DNA of 64,000 nucleotides, from contig NZ_JAPDHU010000001.1 of NCBI RefSeq assembly GCF_031921685.1, forward strand, positions 1,984,001 through 2,048,000. The letters are read 5' to 3'. This DNA is from Terripilifer sp031921685 (GTDB lineage Bacteria; Pseudomonadota; Alphaproteobacteria; Rhizobiales; Beijerinckiaceae). The position numbers and the translations under genes are program-made. The notes below the pieces were generated by a model, which made no database searches, had not been told where the DNA came from, and worked only from the letters and a program-made list of their open reading frames with translations. Positions 7,830 to 18,492 of this stretch are shown here, one piece after another. Each line of letters begins with the position of its first letter. The stretch's first letter is position 1.

Positions 7830-8844
7830 AGGGCCGGCTGACGCGCCCGATCCGCAGCAGGTTTTTGCGCCTTTCGCCGCCCATGGGCGGCTGCTGATCG
7901 CCGTTTCCGGCGGACCGGATTCCATGGCCCTGCTGTGGCTGGCGCGGCAGTGGTCGCAGGCCGGCGGCAGTTCCATCGTGGCGGCGACGGTCGATCACGG
8001 CTTGCGGCCGGAGGCCGCCGATGAGGCGGCCATGGTTGCCGCCTGGTGCCAGAAAGCCGGCATCGAACATGAGATTGCGCGCTGGGGCGGGCCTTATCCG
8101 AAGACCCGCATCCAGGAACGGGCCCGTGAGGCCCGTTATCGGCTGCTCACCGAGGTGGCGCGACGCCATGACGCTGCGGCACTCGTGACCGCCCATCATG
8201 CCGACGACCAGGCCGAAACGATTCTGTTCCGCCTGCTCGGTGGCAGCGGCGTGGCCGGCCTGCGGGGCATGCAGGCGGTTACCATCGACGGATTGACTGG
8301 TGATCTGCCGTTGCTGCGCCCGCTGCTGGATTGGGACAAGCGGACCCTCGAAAAGGTCTGTCTTTACAACACCATCCCTTTCATCCGCGATCCTTCCAAC
8401 GACGATCCGCACTATGCCCGCACGCGGCTGCGCCGGTTGGCTGGTCTGTTGACGGCGGAAGGGCTTGGGACGGCGGAACTGACCCGTCTCGGCCGGCGCA
8501 TGGCCGGCGCCCAGGCGGTGATCGACTGGGCGATTGCCGCGCAGCAGGCCAGGCTTGTTCGCACGCCGTTGCCTGACGATTCCGGCCATGAGCTTGATTT
8601 CGCGCCGTTCGCCGGTTTGCCGGACGCACTCATCGCAGCCATGCTGAAGGCGGAGATCGCTGCCGTCACCGGCGAGGCGCAAGCGCCGCGTCTTGACCGG
8701 CTCGAAGGTGTAGCCCAGGCAATTGCGGCGGGGTTATTACAGGGGCAGGCGTGGCGCGGCACGCTCAGCGGCGCGGTTCTGAAGCTTAACAAGAATGGCC
8801 GGCTCGAAATTCGCCGTGAAGGCCCGCGCCAGCGTGGCCGCTAG
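7792..8844 (+). CDS. tilS: tRNA(Ile)-lysidine synthase TilS
   Basis: ATP-dependent enzyme that converts C34 of the CAU-anticodon tRNA-Ile to lysidine, allowing AUA decoding; about 350 aa. The PP-loop SGGPDS is at about 39-44. A second conserved block, VTAHHADDQAETILFRLLGGSG, sits in the N-terminal domain; the string is longer than the core HHADDQ motif, near residues 135-140. The start is uncertain: ATG 7792 (used here) or GTG 7816, neither with a clear ribosome site, both inside the end of cpoB. An upstream in-frame ATG at 7717 would overlap cpoB too deeply. The order pal-cpoB-tilS-ftsH is the alphaproteobacterial arrangement. Confidence 0.92.
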   Translation: MPPTANTNVRSVEGPADAPDPQQVFAPFAAHGRLLIAVSGGPDSMALLWLARQWSQAGGSSIVAATVDHGLRPEAADEAAMVAAWCQKAGIEHEIARWGGPYPKTRIQERAREARYRLLTEVARRHDAAALVTAHHADDQAETILFRLLGGSGVAGLRGMQAVTIDGLTGDLPLLRPLLDWDKRTLEKVCLYNTIPFIRDPSNDDPHYARTRLRRLAGLLTAEGLGTAELTRLGRRMAGAQAVIDWAIAAQQARLVRTPLPDDSGHELDFAPFAGLPDALIAAMLKAEIAAVTGEAQAPRLDRLEGVAQAIAAGLLQGQAWRGTLSGAVLKLNKNGRLEIRREGPRQRGR

Positions 8845-9021
8845 GGACTGATTCACCCTTTAGCGTCAGACTTGTTTCACGTTGCCGCCCGAATTGGCCG
8901 TTCATATTGCTGTTCGCACAGCAGCTTCCCTTGGCAAGGGGCAGGGGGCGGCTTACATAGGACCATGATCTGGACGGCTGCGCTCCAGCGCGCCGAAGCC
9001 AGAAGCCATTGGCAGGATCGA

Positions 9022-10941
<1,920 letters not shown>

Positions 10942-10967
10942 GCCTTCGCCTTGGATGGATATCAATG

Positions 10968-10995
10968 CCCGGCCTCGTGCCGGGTATTTTGTTTT
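10968..10995 (+). terminator. Intrinsic terminator after ftsH
   Basis: CCCGGC (10968-10973) and GCCGGG (10979-10984) pair around CTCGT, followed by TATTTTGTTTT. It closes the cpoB-tilS-ftsH transcript. Confidence 0.85.
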
Positions 10996-11003
10996 GCGGA
11001 TGA

Positions 11004-11046
11004 CTTGTCAGCGCGCCGCCGTTCCCGTTATCAGTTGGGCTGATAA
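11004..11046 (+). promoter_or_regulatory. Promoter with overlapping inverted repeat before the Bug gene
   Basis: A possible -35 CTTGTC (11004-11009) is 17 bp from a weak -10, GTTATC (11027-11032). The inverted repeat TTATCAG / CTGATAA (11028-11034 and 11040-11046, 5-bp spacer) overlaps the -10 and the likely transcription start, the usual place for a repressor site. It lies 20 bp before the start codon at 11066, so an RNA hairpin role is also possible. Confidence 0.35.
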
Positions 11047-11065
11047 TAATATGGAGGGAACGAAA

Positions 11066-12043
11066 ATGGGCAGATTGCGAACTTTGGTCGCCGTGTTGGC
11101 ATTGGGTGTCCTGTCTTCGGCGATGCCCCTGGCGGCGCAAGAATTTCCAAACCGAACGATCCGCCTCATCACGCTGACCACGCCAGGTGGCGCGCTGGAT
11201 GTGCTCGCCCGCATGATCGCCGATGATGTCTCCAAGCAGTTGGGTCAGCAGGTCATCGTCGAGAATCGCGTGGGCGCCGGCGGCAATGTGGGTGCCGAAG
11301 CGACCGTTCGCTCCGATCCGGATGGCTACACGATCGGTATGGTCACCGTTTCCACGCACGGCATCAACAAGGCGCTTTATGGCGAGCGCATGAAGTGGGA
11401 TCCGGTCAAGGACAGTGCGCCGATCATTCTGGCGGCGGAATTGAAAAATGTCGTCGTCGTGCATCCATCCGTGCCGGCCAAGACCGTGCCTGAACTCGTC
11501 GCCTATGCGCAAGCGAACCCAGACAAGATATCGTTCGGTTCAGCCGGGACGGGAACGACCCAGCATCTCTCTGGCGAAATTCTGAAGATGAAGACGGGCA
11601 TCAAGATGCAGCATGTGCCTTATCGTGGCGCCGCGGCTGCGGTTCCCGATCTCCTGGCTGGCCGCATTCAGCTCATGTTCGTTAGCATTCCCGATGTCAT
11701 TGCGCATATCCAGGCGGGAACGCTGCGACCGATCGGCGTGACGTCGAAAGAGCGCTCGCGCGCCTTGCCCGATGTGTTGCCGATGGCCGAGCAGGGTTAC
11801 GCGGATTTCGACGTGCGCGGTTGGTTTGGTGTCGTGGCTCCGGCGGGTACCCCGAAGGCCATTGTTGATCGCTACAATGGCATTCTACGCGCCATGCTGG
11901 CGCGTGAAGACACCCGCCAGCGCATGACGCAAATCGGACTCGATCCGCTGTCGAGTACGCCGGAGGAATTCGCAACGTTCATTGCCAGCGAAGTGGCGCG
12001 CTGGGCTCCGGTGGTCAAAGCTTCGGGTGCGACGGTCGAGTAA
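11066..12043 (+). CDS. Tripartite tricarboxylate transporter solute-binding protein (Bug family)
   Basis: Periplasmic Bug receptor, a family that binds carboxylates such as tricarboxylates, aromatic acids or nicotinate; 325 aa. It has a signal peptide of about 24 residues. The mature protein starts FPNRTIRLIT and shows the family signatures PGGALDVLARMIAD, ENRVGAGGNVGAE and FGSAGTGTTQHLSGE. Start 11066 follows GGAGG with suitable spacing. No TctA/TctB membrane genes are adjacent, which is normal for the many orphan Bug proteins. The acyl-CoA synthetase and isomerase genes converge on it from the right, but on the opposite strand. The ligand is unknown. Confidence 0.88.
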   Translation: MGRLRTLVAVLALGVLSSAMPLAAQEFPNRTIRLITLTTPGGALDVLARMIADDVSKQLGQQVIVENRVGAGGNVGAEATVRSDPDGYTIGMVTVSTHGINKALYGERMKWDPVKDSAPIILAAELKNVVVVHPSVPAKTVPELVAYAQANPDKISFGSAGTGTTQHLSGEILKMKTGIKMQHVPYRGAAAAVPDLLAGRIQLMFVSIPDVIAHIQAGTLRPIGVTSKERSRALPDVLPMAEQGYADFDVRGWFGVVAPAGTPKAIVDRYNGILRAMLAREDTRQRMTQIGLDPLSSTPEEFATFIASEVARWAPVVKASGATVE

Positions 12044-12046
12044 CCG

Positions 12047-12673
12047 TTACGCTGTTTTCCATCTGCCGTGTTCGAGCCAATGTTCGAGCATCGGCAGGTG
12101 GTCACAACCAAAGAACGGCTCGTCGTCGGCGATGAAAAAAGGCACGCCGAAAACGCCCTTATTGATCGCGCCTTCGACGTCGTGCTTGAGCGCGTTCTTG
12201 ATCGCATCGGATGTGATGGCGGCGCGCAGTTCGGTCGTATCGATGCCGAGCTTCGCAGCTACGACCATGACGTCTTCTGGCTGCGTGATGTCTTGGTTGT
12301 CGACCCAAAGGTGACGATACATCGCCTGGGCGAAACGTTTGGCAAGAGCCGGGTCGCTCTGCTTCAGCCATACATAAGCACGCATGGCATTGAGGGAATG
12401 ATGCCCTTTCAAGCCATGAAACTGAAAGGGCACGTTCCACATCTGCGCCAACCGCTCGGCATCGCGCCGCAGATATGGGCCTTTCAAGGGATAGGTCATC
12501 AATGGTTTCATGCCCATCACCTTGAGAACGGTGATGCCGACGAGAACCGGGCGCCAATCGGTGGTGCGCCCATATCGCGTGGCGATGGCATCGATGCGGT
12601 GTGAGGCAAGATAAGCGAACGGCGAGAAAATATCGAAATAGAAGGCAATCGGATCTTTGTCAGCCATGGTCAT
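12047..12673 (-). CDS. 2-hydroxychromene-2-carboxylate isomerase family protein (DsbA/GST-kappa fold)
   Basis: Glutathione-dependent isomerase of the HCCA isomerase/DsbA-like family; 208 aa. Such enzymes act in naphthalene and other aromatic degradation pathways, but many members have unknown substrates. FYFDIFSPFAYLASHR (11-26) places Ser17 at the catalytic position, where DsbA would have CXXC, so it is not a disulfide oxidase. GVFGVPFF near 173 is the cis-proline loop. Its start overlaps the stop of the upstream acyl-CoA synthetase gene (ATGA), so the two are translationally coupled. The pairing suggests catabolism of an aromatic or other organic acid through a CoA ester, by inference. Confidence 0.82.
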   Translation of the reverse strand: MTMADKDPIAFYFDIFSPFAYLASHRIDAIATRYGRTTDWRPVLVGITVLKVMGMKPLMTYPLKGPYLRRDAERLAQMWNVPFQFHGLKGHHSLNAMRAYVWLKQSDPALAKRFAQAMYRHLWVDNQDITQPEDVMVVAAKLGIDTTELRAAITSDAIKNALKHDVEGAINKGVFGVPFFIADDEPFFGCDHLPMLEHWLEHGRWKTA

Positions 12674-14262
12674 GCCCGCTCGCCGGTGCGCGCGGCATTG
12701 AGCTGTTCGCGCATCTTCACTTTCGCGACCTTGCCAAAGCCGATGCGCGGGAAGTCTTCAACGATATGGATCTCGCGCGGCACCTTGAATTTCGCCAGGC
12801 ACGCACGGCAATGCGCGAGGATGCGAGCGCGGGTTGCCTCGGCCTCCGCTCCCGCCGTCAAGATCACAAAGGCGACGACAACCTCGCCCATGGTTTCATC
12901 CGACCGGCCGACGACAGCCACTTCGCGGACGCCTTCGACCGCGCCGATGGCGACTTCAACCTCACCGCCAGAAACGCCTTCGCCACCGACCTTAATGACA
13001 TCCTTGGTGCGATCGCCGAATTCGATCAGGCCGTTTTCCAGGAGGACGACCCGATCGCCGGTGATGAAGCGGCCGTGTCGATCGAAGGCCGCGTCATTGG
13101 CCTGAGCATTGTTGTCATACTCGCGGAAAATCGAGAGGCCGCGAACACCTCCGACAAAGAGATGTCCGGTTTCGCCCGGCCCCACGGCGCGGCCATCATC
13201 GTCCTCGATGAAAATGCGATAGCCGAGCGACGGACGGCCGATGGAGCGGCTAGGGAAATCAGACCAGGGGTCGCCGACGATGCCTTCGGCAACCATTTCG
13301 GTCATGCCCCATCCGCCGATTTCGCGAACGCCGAAGTGTCGCGCCACTTTCGGGGTGTGAGAGGCGGTGATGAATTGGCGCAGGCGATGGGCGGGCGTTG
13401 GCTGCTGTGCCAGCACATTGGTGGTGAACTTCACCTGCGATGAAACGGTTGCGCCATGTTCGAGGGCCGTTGCCCAGAAGCGGCTACCGGAGAACCGAGG
13501 CTGCAGAACAATCGTGGCGCCGGCATAGAGCGTTGGCAGGAACGACCATGAAAAGCCGACCACGTGAAAGAGCGGCAGGAAAATGTGATAGACGTCGTCA
13601 GCGCGCAGTCCGTTCTGCAAAGCGCCGAGCTTGCCACCCCACAAGACATTGGCATGGGTCCACACCACGCCTTTGGCGCGCGACGTCGTGCCGGTGGTGA
13701 AGAGCATCAGGGCGTCGGCGGTCGGGTCGGGTGTTTGGGCTGGTGCGGGCGCGTCCATCAGGGCAGTGAAGCTCTCCGCCTTCGCCGGCCGGCTTGCACT
13801 GGTCGGCGTTTCGCCCGCATCCGTTTCGGAAATCGCGATCCATTCGAGATGCGGGCAATGCTCGGCGAGTAGCCCGGCAAATTTCGGTTGCGTGATCGCA
13901 GCGCGCACGCCGGCGGCCTCGACCACATCGCGCAGTTCCGGCCCGGCCAGAGCGGCATTGCTCAACACGGCAATGGCACCGATCCACATACAGGCGAAAC
14001 GGGCAATGAGCGTTTCCGGACAGTTCTCGAAATGAACGAGGATGCGATCTTTCGGCCGAATGCCGCGTTTCAGAAGGCCGCCGGCGACGCAGGCCACATC
14101 ATGCGCGAACTCCGCATAGCTCCATGTCCGAACCGGTGCGTCGAACGGTGCCCAGATCAGCAGAGGATGAGGACCACGGGCCGCGGCGCGGGCGCGCAGC
14201 AATTCTCCAGCATCCTGGCCGCTGAACGGATGGACGAAGGGCAAAGCCTCATAGGAGGTCAT
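12670..14262 (-). CDS. AMP-dependent acyl-CoA synthetase/ligase
   Basis: ANL-superfamily enzyme that adenylates a carboxylic acid with ATP and transfers it to CoA; 530 aa. The phosphate-binding loop TTGTTSRAKG is at 189-198. The adenylate-binding motif GWGMTEM lies near 320, the hinge region GDRTKDVIKVGGEGVS near 425-440, and the C-terminal catalytic lysine is Lys511 in GFGKVAK. A ribosome site (CAAGGAAA) precedes the start. Homologues are usually annotated as cyclohexanecarboxylate-, cinnamate- or fatty-acid-CoA ligases; the substrate cannot be set from sequence. It overlaps the isomerase gene by four bases. Confidence 0.87.
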   Translation of the reverse strand: MTSYEALPFVHPFSGQDAGELLRARAAARGPHPLLIWAPFDAPVRTWSYAEFAHDVACVAGGLLKRGIRPKDRILVHFENCPETLIARFACMWIGAIAVLSNAALAGPELRDVVEAAGVRAAITQPKFAGLLAEHCPHLEWIAISETDAGETPTSASRPAKAESFTALMDAPAPAQTPDPTADALMLFTTGTTSRAKGVVWTHANVLWGGKLGALQNGLRADDVYHIFLPLFHVVGFSWSFLPTLYAGATIVLQPRFSGSRFWATALEHGATVSSQVKFTTNVLAQQPTPAHRLRQFITASHTPKVARHFGVREIGGWGMTEMVAEGIVGDPWSDFPSRSIGRPSLGYRIFIEDDDGRAVGPGETGHLFVGGVRGLSIFREYDNNAQANDAAFDRHGRFITGDRVVLLENGLIEFGDRTKDVIKVGGEGVSGGEVEVAIGAVEGVREVAVVGRSDETMGEVVVAFVILTAGAEAEATRARILAHCRACLAKFKVPREIHIVEDFPRIGFGKVAKVKMREQLNAARTGERA

Positions 14263-14321
14263 GGGCGTGTTTCCTTGGGTGCTTCCATTCTTTTTCTTCT
14301 ACATTCAGCTTCTTGCCGGGG

Positions 14322-14672
14322 CTATGCCGGAAAGATCTCGTCCAGCCGTTCGGCCGGGCGGCAGACACGGGCGCCCTTGGCGGTGACGACGACGGGGCGT
14401 TCCATCAGGATGGGATGGGCGCCGAGCGCATCGAGAAGCTGAGCGTCGGTGAGCGCCGGGTTATCGAGGTTGAGTTCCTCATAAGGCGTGCCCTTGCGGC
14501 GCAAGATGTCGCGCGGCGCCATGCCGAGATTTTTGAGGAGGGCCTGCATTTCGGCGCGGCTCGGCGGCGTCACCAGATATTCGATCACCCGTGGCTCGAC
14601 ACCCGCTTCCCGGATACGGGCCAGAACGGTACGGGATGTGCCGCATTTCGGATTGTGATAGATAGTAGTCAT
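14322..14672 (-). CDS. arsC: Arsenate reductase, glutaredoxin-coupled (ArsC)
   Basis: Small cytoplasmic enzyme reducing arsenate to arsenite with glutathione and glutaredoxin; 116 aa, slightly shorter than plasmid R773 ArsC. The N-terminus YHNPKCGTSR carries catalytic Cys10. The later 'RPVVVTAKGARVCRPAE' block supplies the conserved Arg of the family (RP at about 92). No arsB, acr3 or arsR lies adjacent. It faces glmM divergently across about 170 bp. A YfgD/ArsC-like protein of other function cannot be excluded. Confidence 0.88.
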   Translation of the reverse strand: MTTIYHNPKCGTSRTVLARIREAGVEPRVIEYLVTPPSRAEMQALLKNLGMAPRDILRRKGTPYEELNLDNPALTDAQLLDALGAHPILMERPVVVTAKGARVCRPAERLDEIFPA

Positions 14673-14845
14673 TGATTTTCCTGGATTCCCTGGTCGGACG
14701 GTAAGCTCTTGTTGGTATAAGTGATTGCGACGAATCGTTAAATACGTTGATTTTTAAGGAAAGACTCAGACAGTGCGCGACGTTACAGTGACGTTGCCTT
14801 CTTTTCCGGCGCGTCCGGTTTTGACATCCGAAGCGGAAATTCTTG

Positions 14846-16210
14846 ATGGCAGTTGCACGCAAATATTTCGGTACTGACGGCATTCGCGGTCGCGCCAATC
14901 GCGCGATCACGCCCGATCTCGCCTTGCGCGTCGGGCAGGCCGTCGGTCTGGTGTTCCAGCGTGGAGAGCATCGCCATCGGGTGGTGATCGGCAAGGATAC
15001 GCGCCTATCGGGCTATATGATCGAATATGCATTGGTGGCGGGGTTTACATCCGTAGGCATGGACGTGTTGCTGCTCGGCCCGATGCCGACGCCGGCGGTT
15101 GCCATGCTGACGCGTTCGATGCGTGCCGATATAGGCGTGATGATTTCAGCCTCGCACAATCCGTTCGAGGACAATGGCATCAAGCTGTTCGGACCGGACG
15201 GCTACAAACTGTCCGATGACGTCGAGCGTCAGCTCGAAGCGCTGATCGACAGCGACATGTCGGCGAAACTGTCGAAGTCGCTCGATCTCGGCCGTGCCAA
15301 GCGCGTCGATGACGTGCGCGCCCGTTATATCGAAGCCGCGAAACTGACTTTGCCGCGTCATCTTTCGCTCGATGGTCTGCGCATCGTTCTCGATTGCGCC
15401 CATGGCGCCGCCTATCGCGTGGCGCCGGAAGCGCTTTGGGAATTGGGCGCGGAAGTGATTCCGATCGGCGTCGATCCCGATGGCATGAACATTAACCGCG
15501 AAGTCGGTTCGACCGCGCCGGAAGCCTTGATCCGCAAGGTGCGCGAAGTGCGCGCCGATCTCGGCATCGCGCTCGATGGCGATGCGGACCGCGTGTTGAT
15601 CGTCGACGAACACGGTCATCCGGTGAATGGTGATCAGTTGATGGCGGTCGTGGCGCAGAGCTGGAAGGATGACGGCCGGCTGAGCAAGCCCGGCATCGTC
15701 GCCACCGTCATGTCTAATCTGGCGCTCGAGCGCTATCTGGGATCGATCGGCCTGTCGATGGCGCGCACGGCGGTTGGCGATCGCTACGTGCTCGAACATA
15801 TGCGCGAGCATGGGTTCAACCTGGGCGGCGAACAGTCGGGCCATATCATCCTGTCGGATTATTCGACGACCGGCGATGGCCTCGTCTCGGCCCTACAGGT
15901 TCTGGCGGTGGTGCAGCGGCGCCAACGGCCGGTGAGCGAGGTCTGCCACCTGTTCGATCCGTTGCCGCAAGTCCTCAAGAACGTTCGCACGACCATGCGC
16001 GATCCGTTGGGCGAGGATCGGGTGGTTCGGGCCATCGCCGCTGGCGAAGGCAAGCTCGGCAAGAATGGGCGGTTGCTGATCCGCCCCTCGGGCACCGAGC
16101 CGGTGATCCGGGTGATGGGCGAGGGCGACGACCAGGCCATGGTGGAATCCGTCGTTGATTCCATCTGTGCGGCGATCGAGAGCAAGGGCGACAAGGTCGC
16201 CGCGGAATAA
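14846..16210 (+). CDS. glmM: Phosphoglucosamine mutase GlmM
   Basis: Interconverts glucosamine-6-phosphate and glucosamine-1-phosphate for UDP-GlcNAc and hence peptidoglycan and lipopolysaccharide synthesis; 454 aa. The phosphoserine loop ISASHNP gives Ser103. The magnesium site DGDADR is at 244-249, the sugar-binding GGEQSGH lies near 330, and the phosphate-binding RPSGTEP near 415. An in-frame TTG lies one codon before the chosen ATG. In many relatives glmM follows ftsH directly; here about 4 kb of accessory genes separate them. Confidence 0.97.
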   Translation: MAVARKYFGTDGIRGRANRAITPDLALRVGQAVGLVFQRGEHRHRVVIGKDTRLSGYMIEYALVAGFTSVGMDVLLLGPMPTPAVAMLTRSMRADIGVMISASHNPFEDNGIKLFGPDGYKLSDDVERQLEALIDSDMSAKLSKSLDLGRAKRVDDVRARYIEAAKLTLPRHLSLDGLRIVLDCAHGAAYRVAPEALWELGAEVIPIGVDPDGMNINREVGSTAPEALIRKVREVRADLGIALDGDADRVLIVDEHGHPVNGDQLMAVVAQSWKDDGRLSKPGIVATVMSNLALERYLGSIGLSMARTAVGDRYVLEHMREHGFNLGGEQSGHIILSDYSTTGDGLVSALQVLAVVQRRQRPVSEVCHLFDPLPQVLKNVRTTMRDPLGEDRVVRAIAAGEGKLGKNGRLLIRPSGTEPVIRVMGEGDDQAMVESVVDSICAAIESKGDKVAAE

Positions 16211-16292
16211 CCCTTTCCTGCCGTTTTTTAGCCATTGATTTGGCTGTTGATTTTCTTGGCTTTTCCATCGGCATTAACGTTAAGTCTTAGGG

Positions 16293-16309
16293 TTAAGTCC
16301 CCATTAACC
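16293..16309 (+). promoter_or_regulatory. CtrA-like site upstream of outer-membrane protein gene
   Basis: TTAAGTCCCCATTAACC fits the full CtrA consensus TTAA-N7-TTAA. Two more TTAA boxes lie just upstream (16274-16277 and 16280-16283). The site is about 80 bp before the porin start. CtrA control of outer-membrane protein genes is known in alphaproteobacteria; here it is inferred from the motif. Confidence 0.4.
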
Positions 16310-16386
16310 GGAATCGCCGATGATCCGCTCGTTGAACTTTGCGTGCACGCCACGGCGCTGCGCGGCGAAACGAGAGGATTTGAGTC

Positions 16387-17301
16387 ATGGCCGTCTCTAA
16401 GGCCCTTTGTGTTGCCGCAGCTTCGTTTGCTTGCCTGTCGACCGCAGCCGGCGCCGCCGACCTGCTGCCGCCGCCCCCGATGATCAGCAGCCCCGCGGTT
16501 GCCGCCGTTCAGGATTTCTCCGGCTGGTATCTGCGCGGCGATATCGGCATCGGCCTCAACAGCAAGATCAACGCTCAGAACGTGCCGAACCCGCTCAGTC
16601 AGGGTGGCCCGGGCTTCATCCCGACGGCCTATTCGCTTAACCCGGCGCAGTTCAGCAATTCGACCTTCATCAAGTTCGGTGTCGGTTATCAGATCAATAG
16701 CTGGTTCCGCACCGACATCACCGCCGAATATCGCGGCAGCAGCTTCTCGACCCAGGACGAGCTGTCGTGGAACAACGGCGCGCAATTCTATGTGCTGCGC
16801 AACTTCTACCGCGGCAACATGGCGAGCTTCGTCGGCCTGTTGAACGGCTACGTCGATCTCGGCACCTGGTATGGCATCACGCCTTACGTCGGCGCCGGTG
16901 TCGGCTTCGCCAGCAACACGCTGCATGGCGTGACCGACAATGGCTACAGCAACCTCTACGCGGGTCCGGGCTCCTTCGCCTCCTCGACGACGGGTGGTTA
17001 CTACGGCTCGAAGACGACCAGCAGCTTTGCCTGGGCGCTGATGGCCGGTCTCAGCTACAACGTCACCTCGAACCTGAAGCTCGATTTCGGCTATCGCTAT
17101 CTGAACTACGGCAAGTCCTCGGCCGGCGCCCCCAATTGCTACAACGGTGGCCCGGGCGTCAGCGCCTGCAACAACGTGCTGCAGTTCTCGCGCGCTGGCT
17201 CGCATGACTTCTCGATCGGTCTGCGCTGGATGCTTGCCGATTACGCGCCGGCGATCATGGCTCCGCCGCCGCCCCCGCCGCCGCTGGTTCGCAAATACTG
17301 A
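16387..17301 (+). CDS. Outer-membrane beta-barrel protein, Omp25/Omp31-like
   Basis: Outer-membrane protein of the small porin family; 304 aa. Signal peptide 1-23 (ending AGA|ADLLPPP). The mature protein begins with a short Pro-rich segment, then 'SGWYLRGDIGIGLN', the typical first strand. Alternating strands include VGYQINSWFRTDITAEYRG and the conserved 'LDFGYRYLNYGK' near 235. Unusually for a barrel, the last strand is followed by a Pro-rich tail ending LVRKY rather than a terminal Phe. RBS GAGAGGATTTGAGTC precedes the start. The next gene is a paralogue. Confidence 0.88.
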   Translation: MAVSKALCVAAASFACLSTAAGAADLLPPPPMISSPAVAAVQDFSGWYLRGDIGIGLNSKINAQNVPNPLSQGGPGFIPTAYSLNPAQFSNSTFIKFGVGYQINSWFRTDITAEYRGSSFSTQDELSWNNGAQFYVLRNFYRGNMASFVGLLNGYVDLGTWYGITPYVGAGVGFASNTLHGVTDNGYSNLYAGPGSFASSTTGGYYGSKTTSSFAWALMAGLSYNVTSNLKLDFGYRYLNYGKSSAGAPNCYNGGPGVSACNNVLQFSRAGSHDFSIGLRWMLADYAPAIMAPPPPPPPLVRKY

Positions 17302-17327
17302 GCCGCAACGCGACATCACTCTCTTGC

Positions 17328-17360
17328 AACGGCGCGGGTCTCTCGCGCCGTTTTGCTTTT
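17328..17360 (+). terminator. Intrinsic terminator between the two barrel genes
   Basis: AACGGCGCG (17328-17336) pairs perfectly with CGCGCCGTT (17344-17352), with a 7-nt loop and a trailing TTTTGCTTTT. The two barrel genes are therefore separate transcripts. Confidence 0.88.
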
Positions 17361-17492
17361 GACGCTTCAGTATTTTTTACACTGTCAAGTCGAAAGCCGC
17401 TTTATACTTAAGAGGAGATTAAGCAATCGCTGCGAAGCTTTCCGCATCAAGGTTCGGCGTTTCATCGACCGGACAGCGGAAGGAATGTTCGA

Positions 17493-18425
17493 ATGGTGCG
17501 CTTGGGGGCATTGGCGGCGACGGCTCTGATCGGCATGAGCGCGACCGCTTTCGCGGCGGATATGGGCATCCCCACCGCCTATCCATCATATCCGGCGCTG
17601 CAACAGGAAGTGCCGGTGGAATTGGGCACGGGTTGGTATCTGCGTGGTGATGCGACCTTCGCACGTGAAATGACACCGCAGGTTTTTGGTGCACCTGGTG
17701 CCGTGGCGACATCCGCGCCGGCAGGCTCGCAGTTGCTCAATACGGGCGGCACCAAGAATGGCTGGGCGCTCGGCCTTGGTTTCGGCTACCAATTTAACAA
17801 TTGGGTTCGTGCCGACCTGACTTACGAATACCGTAACGCGATCAACGCAAATGCATCATCGGCGCAGTTCGATTGTCAAAGCGACGTGGCTGGTATCAAT
17901 GACATATCGAGCGGCGATCCGATTGGGATAGCGGTCATCTACAACAAATGTACTGCGGGGCAGAAAGCGAGCTTGAAGCGTCATGTTGGTCTCGCCAATG
18001 TCTATTTCGATCTCGGAACCTGGTCCGGTTTGACGCCATATGTCGGTGCGGGTGTCGGCGTTTCCTATAGCGCGACGACAGCCTCTTACAACTGGTACAA
18101 CGCAGCAGATGGCAGCATGTATGGGCCGACTTTCGTACGCCCGGCTGGATATCCATTGATCTATAGCCATATCAACAATATGGGGCAGAGCATTCCAGGG
18201 CAGCCCGTGAACTATGGCGCGCAGAGTAAGTACCAAGCCATCAGCTCGAACTCTGTTGCCTTCGCCTGGGCTTTGATGGCCGGCTTCGCCTATCAGCTCA
18301 CGGATCGCGCCAAGATCGATATCGGCTATCGCTATCTCAATATGGGCAATCCCTCGAAGGCGTCCGGTTCGAAGGCGTTGACCTCCAATGAGGTGCGCGT
18401 CGGCTTCCGCTACGCGATCGACTAG
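17493..18425 (+). CDS. Outer-membrane beta-barrel protein, paralogue of the preceding gene
   Basis: Second Omp25/Omp31-like barrel; 310 aa. Signal peptide 1-21 (ATAFA|ADMG). It shares with its neighbour the block GTGWYLRGDATF, the strand GFGYQFNNWVRADLTYEYR, DLGTWSGLTPYVGAGVGVSY and 'IDIGYRYLNMG', so the pair came from a duplication. It differs by longer extracellular loops and ends VRVGFRYAID without the Pro tail. GGAAGG lies ahead of the ATG. A possible -10 TATACT is at 17403-17408 without a good -35. Loop divergence suggests surface exposure or selection. Confidence 0.87.
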   Translation: MVRLGALAATALIGMSATAFAADMGIPTAYPSYPALQQEVPVELGTGWYLRGDATFAREMTPQVFGAPGAVATSAPAGSQLLNTGGTKNGWALGLGFGYQFNNWVRADLTYEYRNAINANASSAQFDCQSDVAGINDISSGDPIGIAVIYNKCTAGQKASLKRHVGLANVYFDLGTWSGLTPYVGAGVGVSYSATTASYNWYNAADGSMYGPTFVRPAGYPLIYSHINNMGQSIPGQPVNYGAQSKYQAISSNSVAFAWALMAGFAYQLTDRAKIDIGYRYLNMGNPSKASGSKALTSNEVRVGFRYAID

Positions 18426-18460
18426 TTCGTCTCCTCTGACTTGATTTGCCGCATACGATC

Positions 18461-18492
18461 CGCCACGCTCCATGTTCCAATGGAGCGTGGCG
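18461..18492 (+). promoter_or_regulatory. Perfect hairpin that buries a ribosome binding site
   Basis: A 13-bp perfect stem (18461-18473 with 18480-18492) has a 6-nt loop. The right arm contains GGAG (18482-18485), the likely ribosome site of the lipoprotein gene, and abuts its ATG at 18493. No T-run follows, so it does not look like a simple terminator for the barrel gene. It could block translation unless opened, or act as an mRNA 3' end stabiliser. Confidence 0.5.

Noticed and set aside
8872..9021. 50-residue N-terminal extension of FtsH
   Set aside because: FtsH begins next to its first membrane helix; AGGA sits before ATG 9022, and the extension has no homology-like character.
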